Positions 20,498-29,492 of a DNA stretch of 32,942 nt are shown in pieces. A model generated the notes under the pieces. That model was given only the letters and a program-made list of their open reading frames with translations, did not search any database and was not told the DNA's origin. The stretch is from DATLOJ01 sp035536315 (lineage in GTDB: Bacteria; Actinomycetota; CADDZG01; JAHWKV01), in contig DATLOJ010000025.1 in assembly GCA_035536315.1 (NCBI GenBank), positions 1 to 32,942 of the forward strand. The letters are read 5' to 3'. The position numbers and the translations under genes are program-made. Every line of letters starts with the position of its first letter. Within the stretch, counting starts at the first letter, position 1.

Positions 20498-21746
20498 CAA
20501 CCCGCCGAGTTCCGAGGAACCAGGCAACCGCGTAAATCACGGCTACGCCGGCAAACACGCTGATTGCCTTTCCGGGATCGATCAGCTCGGTCAGCTTCCC
20601 GGCCGCCAATGAAGACAGCGCGACAGTGAGACTCACGAGCGCGAGGTCAAGAGACAGGATCCGTCCTCGAATGTTGTCCGGAGTGAACCTCTGGAGTCCG
20701 TAGCTCGACATCACCCACTGGGTGCCCCCGCCGAGGTGTGCAATCACCACAACTAACCCGGCTAGAAGAAGGCCGGGCATGAAGGGAAGCATCGAGTAAC
20801 CCAATCCGTAAAGAGCCATGGAACCGGCGATGGTCAGAAACAACCGGGAAGTGCTCTGGGTCGCGAAGCGCGCTGCTATAGGGGGACCCAGAATTACCCC
20901 GATGCCACGGGCGGCAAATAGCAGGCCGATGCCAACGTCGGCGGCACCAAACCGGGATCGCGCGAACGGGGCGAGCATCGCTATAACGCCGACCCCCATG
21001 CCGAAGCCGCCCTTGGTCGCAAGCAGGGCCATGATCTTGCCGTGACTTCGCGCAAAGGCGAAGCCCTCCACCAGGTCCTTGATAGGCCTGTGGCGGTCGG
21101 TCCGTTTCAAGCCGGCTGCGGAAAAGTTGGCTCTGACCGACAAGACCAACATGGCGGAAACTGCAAACGAGCAGGCGTTGATGATGAACGCAGCATCTCG
21201 TCCAAGGGTCGTGGCGACAATTCCCCCAAGGGCTGCGCCCACCGCCAGCATCGTTCCCCACGTCGCTCCGGCAACGACGTTGGCTGCAGGCAGATCCTCA
21301 GGCTCTACCAGGTTGGGCAGGGCGGCCCCCGATGCCGGTTGATAGAACGCCTCCATGCTGGCGATTCCGGCGACGCATGCGATGCCGATCCAAACCGTTG
21401 ACTCGGATCTGACCAGAAGCATCCCCAGCGCAAGGAGCACCCTGACAAGGTCGGCTGTGACCATGATCATCTTTCGATTGAACCTATCCGCCACCGGGCC
21501 CGCGATCGGGAAGAAGATCGATTGAGGAAGCATCTGAGCTGCCAGCACCAAGGCCGCCTGGAATCCGCTGCCGGTCAAGTCGAGGACAAGCCCCAGCAAG
21601 GCAACGGTGTTGAACCAGTCGCCTCCCAGAGATATCAGGGTGGCGAACCACACCCTTCGAAAATTCTTGTTCTGTCCTAGAAGTGCCCGGTAAGAAGGCC
21701 GTGGCGAGGCCGCAGCTTCGTCCAGGGTTTGGGCCATTTGGCGCAT
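20475..21746 (-). CDS. MFS transporter (EntS/MFS_3-like)
   Basis: The 423-residue protein has about 12 hydrophobic segments and opens with QNKNFRRVWFATLISLGGDWFNTVAL, typical of MFS exporters of the enterobactin-exporter type. The loop PVADRFNRKMIM matches the family's GxxxDRxxRR motif between helices 2 and 3. The later block SSYGLQRFTPDNIRGRILSLDLA is also typical. The substrate is unknown; drugs, siderophores or lipids are the usual cargo. The start at 21746 has a second Met three codons in. It diverges from the WS/DGAT gene by 49 bases. Confidence 0.88.
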   Translation of the reverse strand: MRQMAQTLDEAAASPRPSYRALLGQNKNFRRVWFATLISLGGDWFNTVALLGLVLDLTGSGFQAALVLAAQMLPQSIFFPIAGPVADRFNRKMIMVTADLVRVLLALGMLLVRSESTVWIGIACVAGIASMEAFYQPASGAALPNLVEPEDLPAANVVAGATWGTMLAVGAALGGIVATTLGRDAAFIINACSFAVSAMLVLSVRANFSAAGLKRTDRHRPIKDLVEGFAFARSHGKIMALLATKGGFGMGVGVIAMLAPFARSRFGAADVGIGLLFAARGIGVILGPPIAARFATQSTSRLFLTIAGSMALYGLGYSMLPFMPGLLLAGLVVVIAHLGGGTQWVMSSYGLQRFTPDNIRGRILSLDLALVSLTVALSSLAAGKLTELIDPGKAISVFAGVAVIYAVAWFLGTRRVVTRPDPS

Positions 21747-21795
21747 CGTATAGGGTGCAATTCAGGTTGATTTGCTCTGACAAATGTGAGGCAGG

Positions 21796-23238
21796 GTGGT
21801 AGGCGAGCAGCTGTCACCGCTCGACGCGTTGTTTTTGAACATCGAGCGCCCCAACACTCCGATGCACACCGCGGGAGTGGTCATCTTCGACGGGTCGTCG
21901 GAGTTTCAGAAGGTTTACGAAAACATCGAGTCACGCCTTCCACTGGTGCCGCGCTTCTTCCAGCGCTTGGCCTTCGTGCCTTTGGGTCTGGGTCAACCCT
22001 TCTGGGTTGACGACCCCTCGTTTGACCTTTCGTATCACCTGCGGCACGCGGCCTTGCCGGCCCCCGGTACCGATGAGCAGCTGTGCGACTTTGCGGCAAG
22101 AGTCATTTCGCGCCAACTCGACAGGTCCAAGCCGCTGTGGGAGATCTACGTCATCGAGGGTTTAACCGAGGGCCGTTCGGCGATCATCACAAAGACACAC
22201 CACGCGATGGTCGACGGTCTGTCGAGCATGGATCTGGCGACAGTCCTGCTCGACTTCGAAAGGGAGCCGGCTGCTCACTCCTCTCCCCCTGAAAAGCCGG
22301 CCCCCGAGCCCCTTCCCAGTCCGTCTTCGCTCCTGGCACGGGCTGTGTCGAAGCAAGTGAAGGAGGTAGCAAGCCTCGGCGGCGCCCTTCGAACCGCTGC
22401 ATCCGCGCCCGCAAAGGTCGCCGGAACTGTCAGGCAGACGGCCGGTGCGGTCGCCAGAACGGCTGGCTCATTGGTGAAGCCCGCAGCCGATTCACCACTC
22501 AACGTCGAGACTGGGTTGCACCGAAGGTTTGCAATGGTTCGAAGCACGCTCCAGACATTCAAGGACATAAAGAACGTCGCCGGCTCGACGGTGAACGACG
22601 TCATCCTTGCGGTGTGTGCGGATGCGCTCGGAAGGCTGCTTCGCAACCGCGGAGAGCGGACGGAAGGTATGTCGATCAGAGTCATGGTCCCTGTCAGCGT
22701 CAGAGATGAAACCCAGAAGATGGCTCTCGGCAATGAAGTAGCAAGCCTGTTCCCAGACCTTCCCATCGGAAAGATGGCCCCCCTCGACCGGCTGGCCGTA
22801 ATTCACGACAAGCTTGCGGGCCTCAAGGAATCGGGCCAAGCCCTGGGGGCCGACGCGATAGTGAATGCGACGCGCTGGGCACCGCCCACTCTTCACGCTC
22901 TGGCTGCTCGATTGGGGACGAGGGCGCGCCTGATGAACACCGTCATCTCGAACGTGCCCGGCCCGCAGGTTCCTCTTTACTCTTGCGGGCAGATGATGCT
23001 GGAGCCTTACGCAGTCATTCCTTTGTCGCGCGGGCAGTCACTCGCGATCGGAGTAACGAGCTACAACGACGGGATCTTTTTTGGCATGAATGCCGACCGC
23101 GACGCGCACCCAGACCTATCTGTTCTTGCCGGATACATAGACGAGGCGATTGGAGATCTCGAGCAAGCTGCCTCTAAGCGCCCGGCTGCCGAAGTCACAC
23201 ATGCGCAAACCGAGATCGCCGTGGGGGCTGCCGAGTAG
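21796..23238 (+). CDS. WS/DGAT family O-acyltransferase
   Basis: The 480-residue enzyme is a wax ester synthase/diacylglycerol acyltransferase homologue, joining acyl-CoA to an alcohol or diacylglycerol to make storage lipid. The catalytic HHxxxDG motif is HHAMVDG at residues 135-141, and TVNDVILAV (about 268-276) and NTVISNVPGP (about 378-387) are the other family blocks. A linker of about 60 residues rich in Ala, Val and Pro lies at 158-225. The GTG start at 21796 begins the conserved QLSPLDALFLNIERP with GAGGCAG just before it. Whether it makes waxes or triacylglycerol is not shown. Confidence 0.93.
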   Translation: MVGEQLSPLDALFLNIERPNTPMHTAGVVIFDGSSEFQKVYENIESRLPLVPRFFQRLAFVPLGLGQPFWVDDPSFDLSYHLRHAALPAPGTDEQLCDFAARVISRQLDRSKPLWEIYVIEGLTEGRSAIITKTHHAMVDGLSSMDLATVLLDFEREPAAHSSPPEKPAPEPLPSPSSLLARAVSKQVKEVASLGGALRTAASAPAKVAGTVRQTAGAVARTAGSLVKPAADSPLNVETGLHRRFAMVRSTLQTFKDIKNVAGSTVNDVILAVCADALGRLLRNRGERTEGMSIRVMVPVSVRDETQKMALGNEVASLFPDLPIGKMAPLDRLAVIHDKLAGLKESGQALGADAIVNATRWAPPTLHALAARLGTRARLMNTVISNVPGPQVPLYSCGQMMLEPYAVIPLSRGQSLAIGVTSYNDGIFFGMNADRDAHPDLSVLAGYIDEAIGDLEQAASKRPAAEVTHAQTEIAVGAAE

Positions 23239-23265
23239 AGAACGCTCGGCGGCGCGTCGTCGTGA

Positions 23266-24627
23266 TTAGCCCGCGGCTGCTGCTTCCTCCAGCTCCAGGC
23301 CCGCTGTTTCCGGGAGGCGGGTCAGCGCGAAGAGGGCCGGGAGGTAAGCGATGGCAGCAATCGACACACTGTGGCCCAGGTTTCCCAGGGTCGGGATCTG
23401 GGGGAAGCGGGCGGCGAAAGAGAGGTCGGCCATGATCCCGACGGCAACCGGGCCGAGAATTGCGCCCGAGGTTCCGAATGCCGAGCGCGCCGTTGCGACT
23501 GCCGTTGCGCGGATGTCCGTCGGGAACAGCTCCGAGGAGATCGCGCTGATGACTGGGTTCACTCCAAGGCCGAAGAACACAGCGAACACCAAAGTGAAGA
23601 ACATGACGGTGGGTGTTGTGACCTGGAAAGTTGCGATTCCAAACACGAGCCCGAGCACGAGAAAAACACTTCCCGTCCGCTTGCGGCCAAAGGCGTCCTG
23701 AAGCCGCCCCGCTATGAAGTATCCGGATACGCCGATTGGGTAAGCGGTCACAAGGAGCAGGGTAATCGTCCCTTGGGAGAACCCCCTCTGGGTCGACGCG
23801 TAAAGCGGCCACCATGTAGATGCTCCAAGCAGGGCGAAGTGGGTGAGGAAGAAGAGTGCACTTACGTAGAAGAGCTTCCTTCTGTGTACGCCGGTAAGAA
23901 CGCTTCTGAGCGGAACCCGTAGGAGCCCCTCGTCGCGCGTCGCCTGCCATCTGACCGTCTCTTTCAGCCGCGTTCTCATAGCGGCGACGATAAGGAGTGG
24001 AATGAGACCGATGATGTAAAGCCATCTCCATCCGAGCCGGGTATCGGAAACCGCAAGGTGAAGGACGGCCACAACCGGCAGCCCGAAAGCACCGATGGCG
24101 GTTAGCGCCCCGAGCGCCCGGCCTCGCCTGTCTTTCGGGAACTCCTCGGCGACAATCGTGACTGCGGTCGCGTACTCAGCGATCAAAAACGTCCGGGCCA
24201 GGAACTGGTAGACGACGAACTGACCCAATGAAGCGGACGTTGCCGTGAGACCGGTAAACAACGCATAAAGCAGAGTGGTCGAGATGAGCATCGGTCGTCT
24301 CCCAAGGCGATCTCCAGCCGCAGTGACGAACAAGGCCCCGAAAGCTCCCATCCCGACCGCGGCAATTGGTCCGGTCAACTTTCCCGTTTCGCCCATGCTG
24401 ACTCCGAAGGTTTCGGCCAGATCTCGCAGAACAACGGCGCTAATGGCCGCGTCGTAGCCTTCGAAGAAAGTTGCCGTTCCAAGGAGAACCAGAAGCAGGC
24501 GAAGGTACTTTGCGTCTCGCTGCCCGGTCTCTAACTGGCTGGCCTGCGGTGCCCCTTTGCTCAGGTTCGAGGTTTTCGCAGCTGCTTGACCTTGGTCCTC
24601 ACCTTGATCTGCAGCCGCTTGGCCCAT
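23266..24627 (-). CDS. MFS transporter, sugar/aromatic-acid porter type
   Basis: The 453-residue, 12-helix transporter opens with LLLVLLGTATFFEGYDAAISAVVL, where the early Asp and the later GDRLGRRPMLI loop mark the metabolite:H+ symporter group. The ESSELFPTDIRATA-like block ISSELFPTDIRATAVATARS is also typical. The ATG at 24627 is preferred over the GTG at 24639 because GGTGGGA lies six bases before it. Either start overlaps the end of the upstream PGPGW gene by more than 60 bases in another frame. No nearer start exists before the first helix. The substrate is not evident; no catabolic genes adjoin it. Confidence 0.9.
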   Translation of the reverse strand: MGQAAADQGEDQGQAAAKTSNLSKGAPQASQLETGQRDAKYLRLLLVLLGTATFFEGYDAAISAVVLRDLAETFGVSMGETGKLTGPIAAVGMGAFGALFVTAAGDRLGRRPMLISTTLLYALFTGLTATSASLGQFVVYQFLARTFLIAEYATAVTIVAEEFPKDRRGRALGALTAIGAFGLPVVAVLHLAVSDTRLGWRWLYIIGLIPLLIVAAMRTRLKETVRWQATRDEGLLRVPLRSVLTGVHRRKLFYVSALFFLTHFALLGASTWWPLYASTQRGFSQGTITLLLVTAYPIGVSGYFIAGRLQDAFGRKRTGSVFLVLGLVFGIATFQVTTPTVMFFTLVFAVFFGLGVNPVISAISSELFPTDIRATAVATARSAFGTSGAILGPVAVGIMADLSFAARFPQIPTLGNLGHSVSIAAIAYLPALFALTRLPETAGLELEEAAAAG

Positions 24628-24836
24628 CGAAATTCCCACCCAAGGACGGTCAAGCCGATGAAGATCGGCGGGATGCTGAACGGCCCAGGCAGAGGAATGA
24701 GAATGACTCCGAGCGCGATCAATGCTCCTCCCAGAATGGCAACTCCAACCCTTCGGGTTTGCTTGACCGCGATGGTTCGGGGGAGTTCCTGGGTGCGGTG
24801 GGTTGGGATCTGCTGCGTACGATCGTCCCGCCTCAT
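24561..24836 (-). CDS. PGPGW-like small membrane protein
   Basis: The 91-residue protein has a basic N-terminus and two membrane helices around LIPLPGPFSIPPIFIGLTVLGWEF, then RWAKRLQIKVRTK, matching the actinobacterial PGPGW/TIGR02611 type. The family's PGPGW is PGPFS here. The function of the family is unknown. It overlaps the start of the MFS gene by about 67 bases on the same strand. It diverges from glpX by 56 bases. Confidence 0.8.
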   Translation of the reverse strand: MRRDDRTQQIPTHRTQELPRTIAVKQTRRVGVAILGGALIALGVILIPLPGPFSIPPIFIGLTVLGWEFRWAKRLQIKVRTKVKQLRKPRT

Positions 24837-24892
24837 AGCATCAGCATGCCATGGAAAGCGAAGATTTGGTCAAGGGTAGGATTCTTTAACGC

Positions 24893-25906
24893 ATGAGCAT
24901 TCAGGACAACGGGAATTCCGTGATCACCTCGGCCCCCGAGCGCAACCTCGGTATGGACCTGCTGAGGGTCACAGAAGCAGCCGCCCTGGCAGCTGCCAGG
25001 TGGATGGGCCGCGGGGACAAGGAGGGGGCGGACCAGTCGGCCGTCGATGCGATGCGGCTCATGATTTCCAGCGTCGAGATGGACGGGGTAGTGGTTATCG
25101 GCGAGGGCGAGAAGGACGAGGCCCCCATGCTCTATAACGGCGAGTCGGTCGGAAACGGCAGGGGGGCCAAGGCCGACGTCGCCGTGGACCCAATCGACGG
25201 AACGACTCTCACCTCGAAGGGGCAGCCGGGCGCTCTGGCCGTAATCGCCGCGGCAGAGAAGGGTTCAATGTTCAACCCAGGTCCCTGCGTCTACATGGAA
25301 AAAATTGCGACGGGGCCCGACGCCGCAATGCTGATCGACATATCGGCCCCGATCGCCGAAAACATTCGGCAGGTCGCCAAAGCCAAGGGTGGTGAGCCCG
25401 ACGACATCACCGTCATCATCCTGGACCGCGATCGTCATGCGGGAATCATCAAGGAGGTAAGAGAGACCGGCGCGCGCATAAAGCTAATCAGCGATGGCGA
25501 CGTTGCGGCGGCCATCTCAGCGGCTAAGGAAGGGACCGGTGTGGATCTGTTGGTAGGTATCGGTGGGACTCCCGAGGGAGTCATCGCGGCAGCGGCGATC
25601 AAGTGCCTGGGTGGCATGATTCAGGGGCGGCTGTATGCACGCGACGAGAAGGAGAAGCAAGCGGCTCTCGATGCCGGCTACGACCTCAACCAGGTATTAA
25701 CGACCGACGATCTGATCTCGGGAGACTGCTTCTTTGCAGCAACGGGAATTACAGACGGCGAGCTGCTCCAGGGGGTGAGGTTCAGAGGCGACGGGGCGAC
25801 TACTCAGTCGATTGTCATGAGGTCCCGTAGCGGGACCATCCGCCTCATAACCGCGGACCACAATCTGAAGAAGCTTGCTCAGTTTTCCTCGATCGACTAC
25901 GAGTAG
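24893..25906 (+). CDS. glpX: Class II fructose-1,6-bisphosphatase
   Basis: GlpX removes the 1-phosphate of fructose 1,6-bisphosphate in gluconeogenesis. The 337-residue protein has the metal-binding motifs GEGEKDEAPM at residues 70-79 and DPIDGTT at 99-105, plus GGTPEGVIAAAAIKCLGG in the substrate-binding half. Length and motifs fit the actinobacterial enzyme, which is usually the only fructose bisphosphatase in these bacteria. ATG 24893 begins the usual short N-terminus; AGGGTAGGA lies upstream at longer than usual spacing. The exonuclease gene follows after two bases. Confidence 0.96.
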   Translation: MSIQDNGNSVITSAPERNLGMDLLRVTEAAALAAARWMGRGDKEGADQSAVDAMRLMISSVEMDGVVVIGEGEKDEAPMLYNGESVGNGRGAKADVAVDPIDGTTLTSKGQPGALAVIAAAEKGSMFNPGPCVYMEKIATGPDAAMLIDISAPIAENIRQVAKAKGGEPDDITVIILDRDRHAGIIKEVRETGARIKLISDGDVAAAISAAKEGTGVDLLVGIGGTPEGVIAAAAIKCLGGMIQGRLYARDEKEKQAALDAGYDLNQVLTTDDLISGDCFFAATGITDGELLQGVRFRGDGATTQSIVMRSRSGTIRLITADHNLKKLAQFSSIDYE

Positions 25907-25908
25907 AA

Positions 25909-26844
25909 GTGCCCGCGAATAACGAGCTGACCCTTCTTGTCGACGCGTCCAGCCTGATCTACCGGGCGTTCTTCTCGACTCCCGACTCCATCAAGACTCC
26001 GGATGGCCGAACGATCAACGGCGCGTACGGCTTTCTGAACATGCTGTCCCAGTTGATCGCAGGGAGGAAGCCTCGTTTCCTTGCATGCGCGAGCGACGAG
26101 GCGTGGCGGCCGCAGTGGAGAGTGGATTTGATCGACACTTACAAGACTCACAGGACCGAGGATCTCCGAGCGGCAACAACTGCTTATGCTGACGACGAGC
26201 TTGCACACCAGACTCCAATTGCATTCCAGCTACTGACGATGTCCGGAATCGCCGTCGTTGGAACCAAGGACTTTGAAGCCGAGGACGTAATTGGCTCTCT
26301 CGCAGTGAAGGCGTCGGGAAAGGTGATCATCGTCTCGGGTGACCGTGACTTGTTTCAACTGGTTCGTGATCCTTACATCACGGTGATGTATCCGAAGCGA
26401 GGCGTTTCCGAAGTGATCATGGTCGACGAGGCCTACATCGAGAAGAAGTACGGCATTCCCGGCAGAAGCTACGGTGACTTTGCCCTTTTGCGAGGTGACC
26501 CCTCAGACGGACTACCCGGCGTTCCCGGCATCGGGGAAAAGACCGCAGCCGGACTGATCGCCAAGTACGGCAGCATCGAGAGAGTTTTGGAAGCGGCAAT
26601 CGGGTGGGAGGGTACCGGCCCCCTTGGGAAGGTCCGCAGCGCCCTCGACTACATAGACCGCGCGGCCAAAGTCGTCTTCATCACGTGTGACGCGCCCGTG
26701 CCGCAGACCTCCCTCGAGATGCCCGAAGACTCTCCTCCTGATGAAGCCTTTGCCCTTGCAGAGGAGCACGGACTCTCCACTCCCTTCCAACGAGTCACGG
26801 AGGCGATCAAGCAGGCTGCCGGACGCGCCACCGCACAGAAGTAA
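25909..26844 (+). CDS. Standalone 5'-3' exonuclease (FEN family)
   Basis: The 311-residue protein is a flap-type nuclease equivalent to the N-terminal domain of DNA polymerase I. Metal-binding acids are visible: Asp12 (LLVDASSLIYRAFF), Asp63, Glu123/Glu125/Asp126 (DFEAEDVIG), Asp145/Asp147 (VSGDRDLFQL) and Asp197/Asp200 (LRGDPSDGLPGVPGIGEKTA), the last leading into the helix-hairpin-helix. Such separate exonucleases are common in actinobacteria beside PolA. The GTG start lies two bases after glpX, so the two are co-transcribed. The 3' end overlaps the convergent permease gene by 38 bases. Confidence 0.93.
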   Translation: MPANNELTLLVDASSLIYRAFFSTPDSIKTPDGRTINGAYGFLNMLSQLIAGRKPRFLACASDEAWRPQWRVDLIDTYKTHRTEDLRAATTAYADDELAHQTPIAFQLLTMSGIAVVGTKDFEAEDVIGSLAVKASGKVIIVSGDRDLFQLVRDPYITVMYPKRGVSEVIMVDEAYIEKKYGIPGRSYGDFALLRGDPSDGLPGVPGIGEKTAAGLIAKYGSIERVLEAAIGWEGTGPLGKVRSALDYIDRAAKVVFITCDAPVPQTSLEMPEDSPPDEAFALAEEHGLSTPFQRVTEAIKQAAGRATAQK

Positions 26845-27634
26845 GTAGAAGGGCTCCCGCAAAAACTATAGAGGCAACCAGTACGACAGACGCTCCCGAC
26901 GCAACATCGAGAAAGTAAGACAGGTAGACCCCGAGGAATCCGGACGCCGCCCCTATGGCGACCGACAGGCGAAACATCTTCCCAAACCTGTTCGTGAGCA
27001 GGCGTGCTGTGGCTGCAGGGGTTATCAAGGCGGCGGCGATGAGCGTGACGCCAAGCAGGCGCATTGTGACGATTATCGAAGCCGCAAGAATTGCCGTGAG
27101 GACGAGGTCCTGCACTCGCGAGGAGATCCCACTGATCTCGGCAACTTCCGGGTCGAATGTGGAATACAACAGGCGTCTGTAGTCGAAGATGACCACTAGA
27201 GCGACTCCTAAGAGTGTGGCGGCGATAACGAGTACGTCGATCGCAGAGACTCCCAGGACGTTTCCGAATAGAGCGGCTTCGAAGTTTTTGGTGAACGAGC
27301 TCCTTCGAGATATGACCGCAATGCCAAGAGCGAAGACGGCAGTCGTCACGATACCGATGGAAACGTCTGCAGTGATTCGCTTTCTTCGTGCGAGGGCGTT
27401 GATCAGCAGGGCCGACAGCACGCCTCCGGCCCCCGCGCCCACGTAGAAATTGACGCCTCCGGCGAAGCTAACGACGGCCCATCCGAATATCGCATGGGAG
27501 AGGCCGTGACCGATGTAGGCCATTCCGCGCAGAACGACATAAACGCCGACCAGGCCCAGGAGCGCACCCGAGAGCGTCGCGGCGACCAAAGCGGGGGTGA
27601 AGTAGCGAAACGGCTCCATGAGTTGCTCGAACAT
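26807..27634 (-). CDS. Zinc/manganese ABC transporter permease (ABC-3 family)
   Basis: The 275-residue membrane permease of the ZnuB/MntB family has about eight or nine helices. The conserved GMAYIGHGLSHAIFGWAV near residues 37-54 and MRLLGVTLIAAALITPAATARLL near 195-217 are typical; the first carries histidines near the transport path. ATG 27634 overlaps the ATPase stop by one base (TGATG); an in-frame TTG one codon earlier is less likely. It is the last gene of the uptake operon. Confidence 0.93.
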   Translation of the reverse strand: MFEQLMEPFRYFTPALVAATLSGALLGLVGVYVVLRGMAYIGHGLSHAIFGWAVVSFAGGVNFYVGAGAGGVLSALLINALARRKRITADVSIGIVTTAVFALGIAVISRRSSFTKNFEAALFGNVLGVSAIDVLVIAATLLGVALVVIFDYRRLLYSTFDPEVAEISGISSRVQDLVLTAILAASIIVTMRLLGVTLIAAALITPAATARLLTNRFGKMFRLSVAIGAASGFLGVYLSYFLDVASGASVVLVASIVFAGALLLTSVRWRVRQPA

Positions 27635-28440
27635 CAATCTTCTTTCGCCCCAGGGCTTTCCCCGCCAGGACGAAGCCCCGAGTGGTCATGGTGCGGTTCC
27701 TCGTCAATGCCGAGGTGCGGATCCACCACCACTGTCATCCCTCCATGTACGAGGACATCGAGAGTCGTGCCGTATGTCCGCTCGAGGACCGACGTAGAGA
27801 GAACCTCCGAGGGGGAGCCAGCCGCGATCACAGACTTGTTGAGGCAGATCAAGTGATGCATGTGTGCCGCAATTCCCGTCAGATCGTGAGTAGTGACTAC
27901 AACGGCGATGCCCTCCTCGTGGTTGAGATCGTGAAGAAGGTGCAGCACTTCGTGCCGGGCAGAAACGTCCATCCCGGAGGTGGGCTCGTCCAGCAGAATC
28001 AGGCCAGGTTGACCCATGAGGGCCCTCGCCACAAAGACTCTCTGTTGCTGCCCTCCCGAAAGTTCTCCGATGTGCCGGTCTGCGAAGGCCGCGAGCCCGA
28101 GTCTTTCCAACAGGTTGTTCATTCGCTTCTTTGAGTCGGCATGAAGCAACGGAAGTGAGCTTCGGTCGGCGGCCATGCCCAGGACATCCCTGACGGTCAC
28201 GGGAAAGTTCCAGTTGATCTTTCCAACCTGAGCCACGTACCCGATCGTCGTTCCGGGAGCGCGGTCGACGATTCCCTTAACGGGCTGAATAGCTCCTGCG
28301 GCTGCCTTGAGCAGCGAAGTCTTACCCGACCCGGTCGGCCCGACGATGCCCGCGTACTCGCCGGGATGGATCGTCAGCGAAACCGAGTCGACGGCGAGCA
28401 CTCCCTCATACGCAACGCTCACGTCGCGCAGCGCGATCAA
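27634..28440 (-). CDS. Zinc/manganese ABC transporter ATP-binding protein
   Basis: This ATPase energises the metal uptake system. From a TTG start at 28440 it is 268 residues, with Walker A GPTGSGKT at 34-41, signature LSGGQQQR, Walker B LILLDEPTSGMD and the switch histidine in VVTTHDL. The C-terminal tail is rich in His and acidic residues (DEEPHHDHSG) and may sense or bind metal. The frame is open upstream to 28515, but that part overlaps the binding-protein gene; TTG 28440, four bases after the stop at 28445, leaves the normal N-terminus (LIALRDVSVAYEG). The start is moderately certain. Confidence 0.9.
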   Translation of the reverse strand: MIALRDVSVAYEGVLAVDSVSLTIHPGEYAGIVGPTGSGKTSLLKAAAGAIQPVKGIVDRAPGTTIGYVAQVGKINWNFPVTVRDVLGMAADRSSLPLLHADSKKRMNNLLERLGLAAFADRHIGELSGGQQQRVFVARALMGQPGLILLDEPTSGMDVSARHEVLHLLHDLNHEEGIAVVVTTHDLTGIAAHMHHLICLNKSVIAAGSPSEVLSTSVLERTYGTTLDVLVHGGMTVVVDPHLGIDEEPHHDHSGLRPGGESPGAKED

Positions 28441-28444
28441 GTGC

Positions 28445-29416
28445 TCAGCCGCGGTAATCCACCGAGCCTTTTGTCGGGCCGGGGGACGGAACGGCCTCGA
28501 TCGCCGAAGCGTCACCTCCCAGGGCCTCGACGATTGTCGTGTAGTCGAACCTCATTAGACCTATGTAGCTATGGTCGGCGTCGCCGGGCTCGCCCGGAAG
28601 ATCGTCGTCGCGTAGGTCGTCGACATACCGAGCACCCGAGAGCCTCGCGATCTGTTCTAGTACAGGGCTCGGAAAGACCTCTGAGCCAAAAACTGCCTTG
28701 ACCCTCTCCGACTTTATTTGTTCGATGAGCGCCGCCATGTCCGCTGCACTGGGCTCTGAGAAATCTGACGGTTGAATCGCGCTTATGACGCTCCATCCGT
28801 ACTCACGGGCGAAGTAGGGGAAGGAGTCGTGGTACGTCAGCAGTTTCCGATCTTCGGGCGGGACGGTGGAGGTTGCTGTGCGTACGGCCCCGTCCAGGCT
28901 GTCGATAATCTTGTCGAGCTCGCTCCTGTTTTGCTTGTAGACGTCCTTGTTATCGGGATCTGCCTTGGAAAGCTCGGCCTCGATCAAGGCAGTGAATCGC
29001 TTGGCGTACGGGGGGTTCGTCCATGAATGAGGGTTTGGGTGTCCGGACTCCTTCGGGAAAGAGTCGTCATAGATCCACTCTTCTTCGGGTATCGCCATTT
29101 CGCCGAGAAGAACGACCCGCGCGTTGCTCCTTTCATGGGCCAGCTTCCCTAGTCCCTCCTCCAGCCCGAGGCCATTAAGGAAGATGAGGTCTGCCGTCGC
29201 AAGCGAGGCCACGTCACGCGGGGACGGCTCGAACGTGTGCGCATTGACACCCTCGGGCACCAAGCCGGACAGCTCAACAAGGTCCTGGCCGATGCGATGG
29301 ACCAGGTCCGTAATAGGCGAGACGCTCGTCGCGACGCTGAGCAGGCTGCCTTGCGAAGCGGGCGGTGAACACGAGCATACGATTGCGAGCAGTGTGATCA
29401 GGACACCGATTTTCAT
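28445..29416 (-). CDS. Zinc/manganese ABC transporter substrate-binding lipoprotein
   Basis: The 323-residue cluster A-I binding protein captures a divalent metal outside the cell. A signal peptide with a likely lipobox at VCSC (Cys16) is followed by the two lobes. Probable metal ligands are His60 (NAHTFEPSP), His130 (HPNPHSW), His196 (TYHDSFPYF) and an aspartate near 267-272. Three His plus Asp is the set known for ZnuA/TroA-type zinc sites, whereas manganese proteins usually have Glu at the third position, so zinc is favoured. It is the first gene of the minus-strand operon. No Zur- or MntR-like operator is evident in the 76-base upstream gap. Confidence 0.92.
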   Translation of the reverse strand: MKIGVLITLLAIVCSCSPPASQGSLLSVATSVSPITDLVHRIGQDLVELSGLVPEGVNAHTFEPSPRDVASLATADLIFLNGLGLEEGLGKLAHERSNARVVLLGEMAIPEEEWIYDDSFPKESGHPNPHSWTNPPYAKRFTALIEAELSKADPDNKDVYKQNRSELDKIIDSLDGAVRTATSTVPPEDRKLLTYHDSFPYFAREYGWSVISAIQPSDFSEPSAADMAALIEQIKSERVKAVFGSEVFPSPVLEQIARLSGARYVDDLRDDDLPGEPGDADHSYIGLMRFDYTTIVEALGGDASAIEAVPSPGPTKGSVDYRG

Positions 29417-29492
29417 GGGGCCGCATGCTACCGGCCTTCCTCCCGGCCAGACCGGCTGTGGACAACGGACGCGCTAGATGCGATAAGGGTGT

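Noticed and set aside
21747..21795. Promoters in the MFS-WS/DGAT divergent gap
   Set aside because: TTGTCA and TATACG hexamers exist on the minus strand but at unsuitable spacing, so no promoter is annotated.
29417..29492. Zur or MntR operator upstream of the metal uptake operon
   Set aside because: The gap contains GC-rich CCGGCC-type repeats but no AT-rich palindrome like known Zur or MntR boxes.
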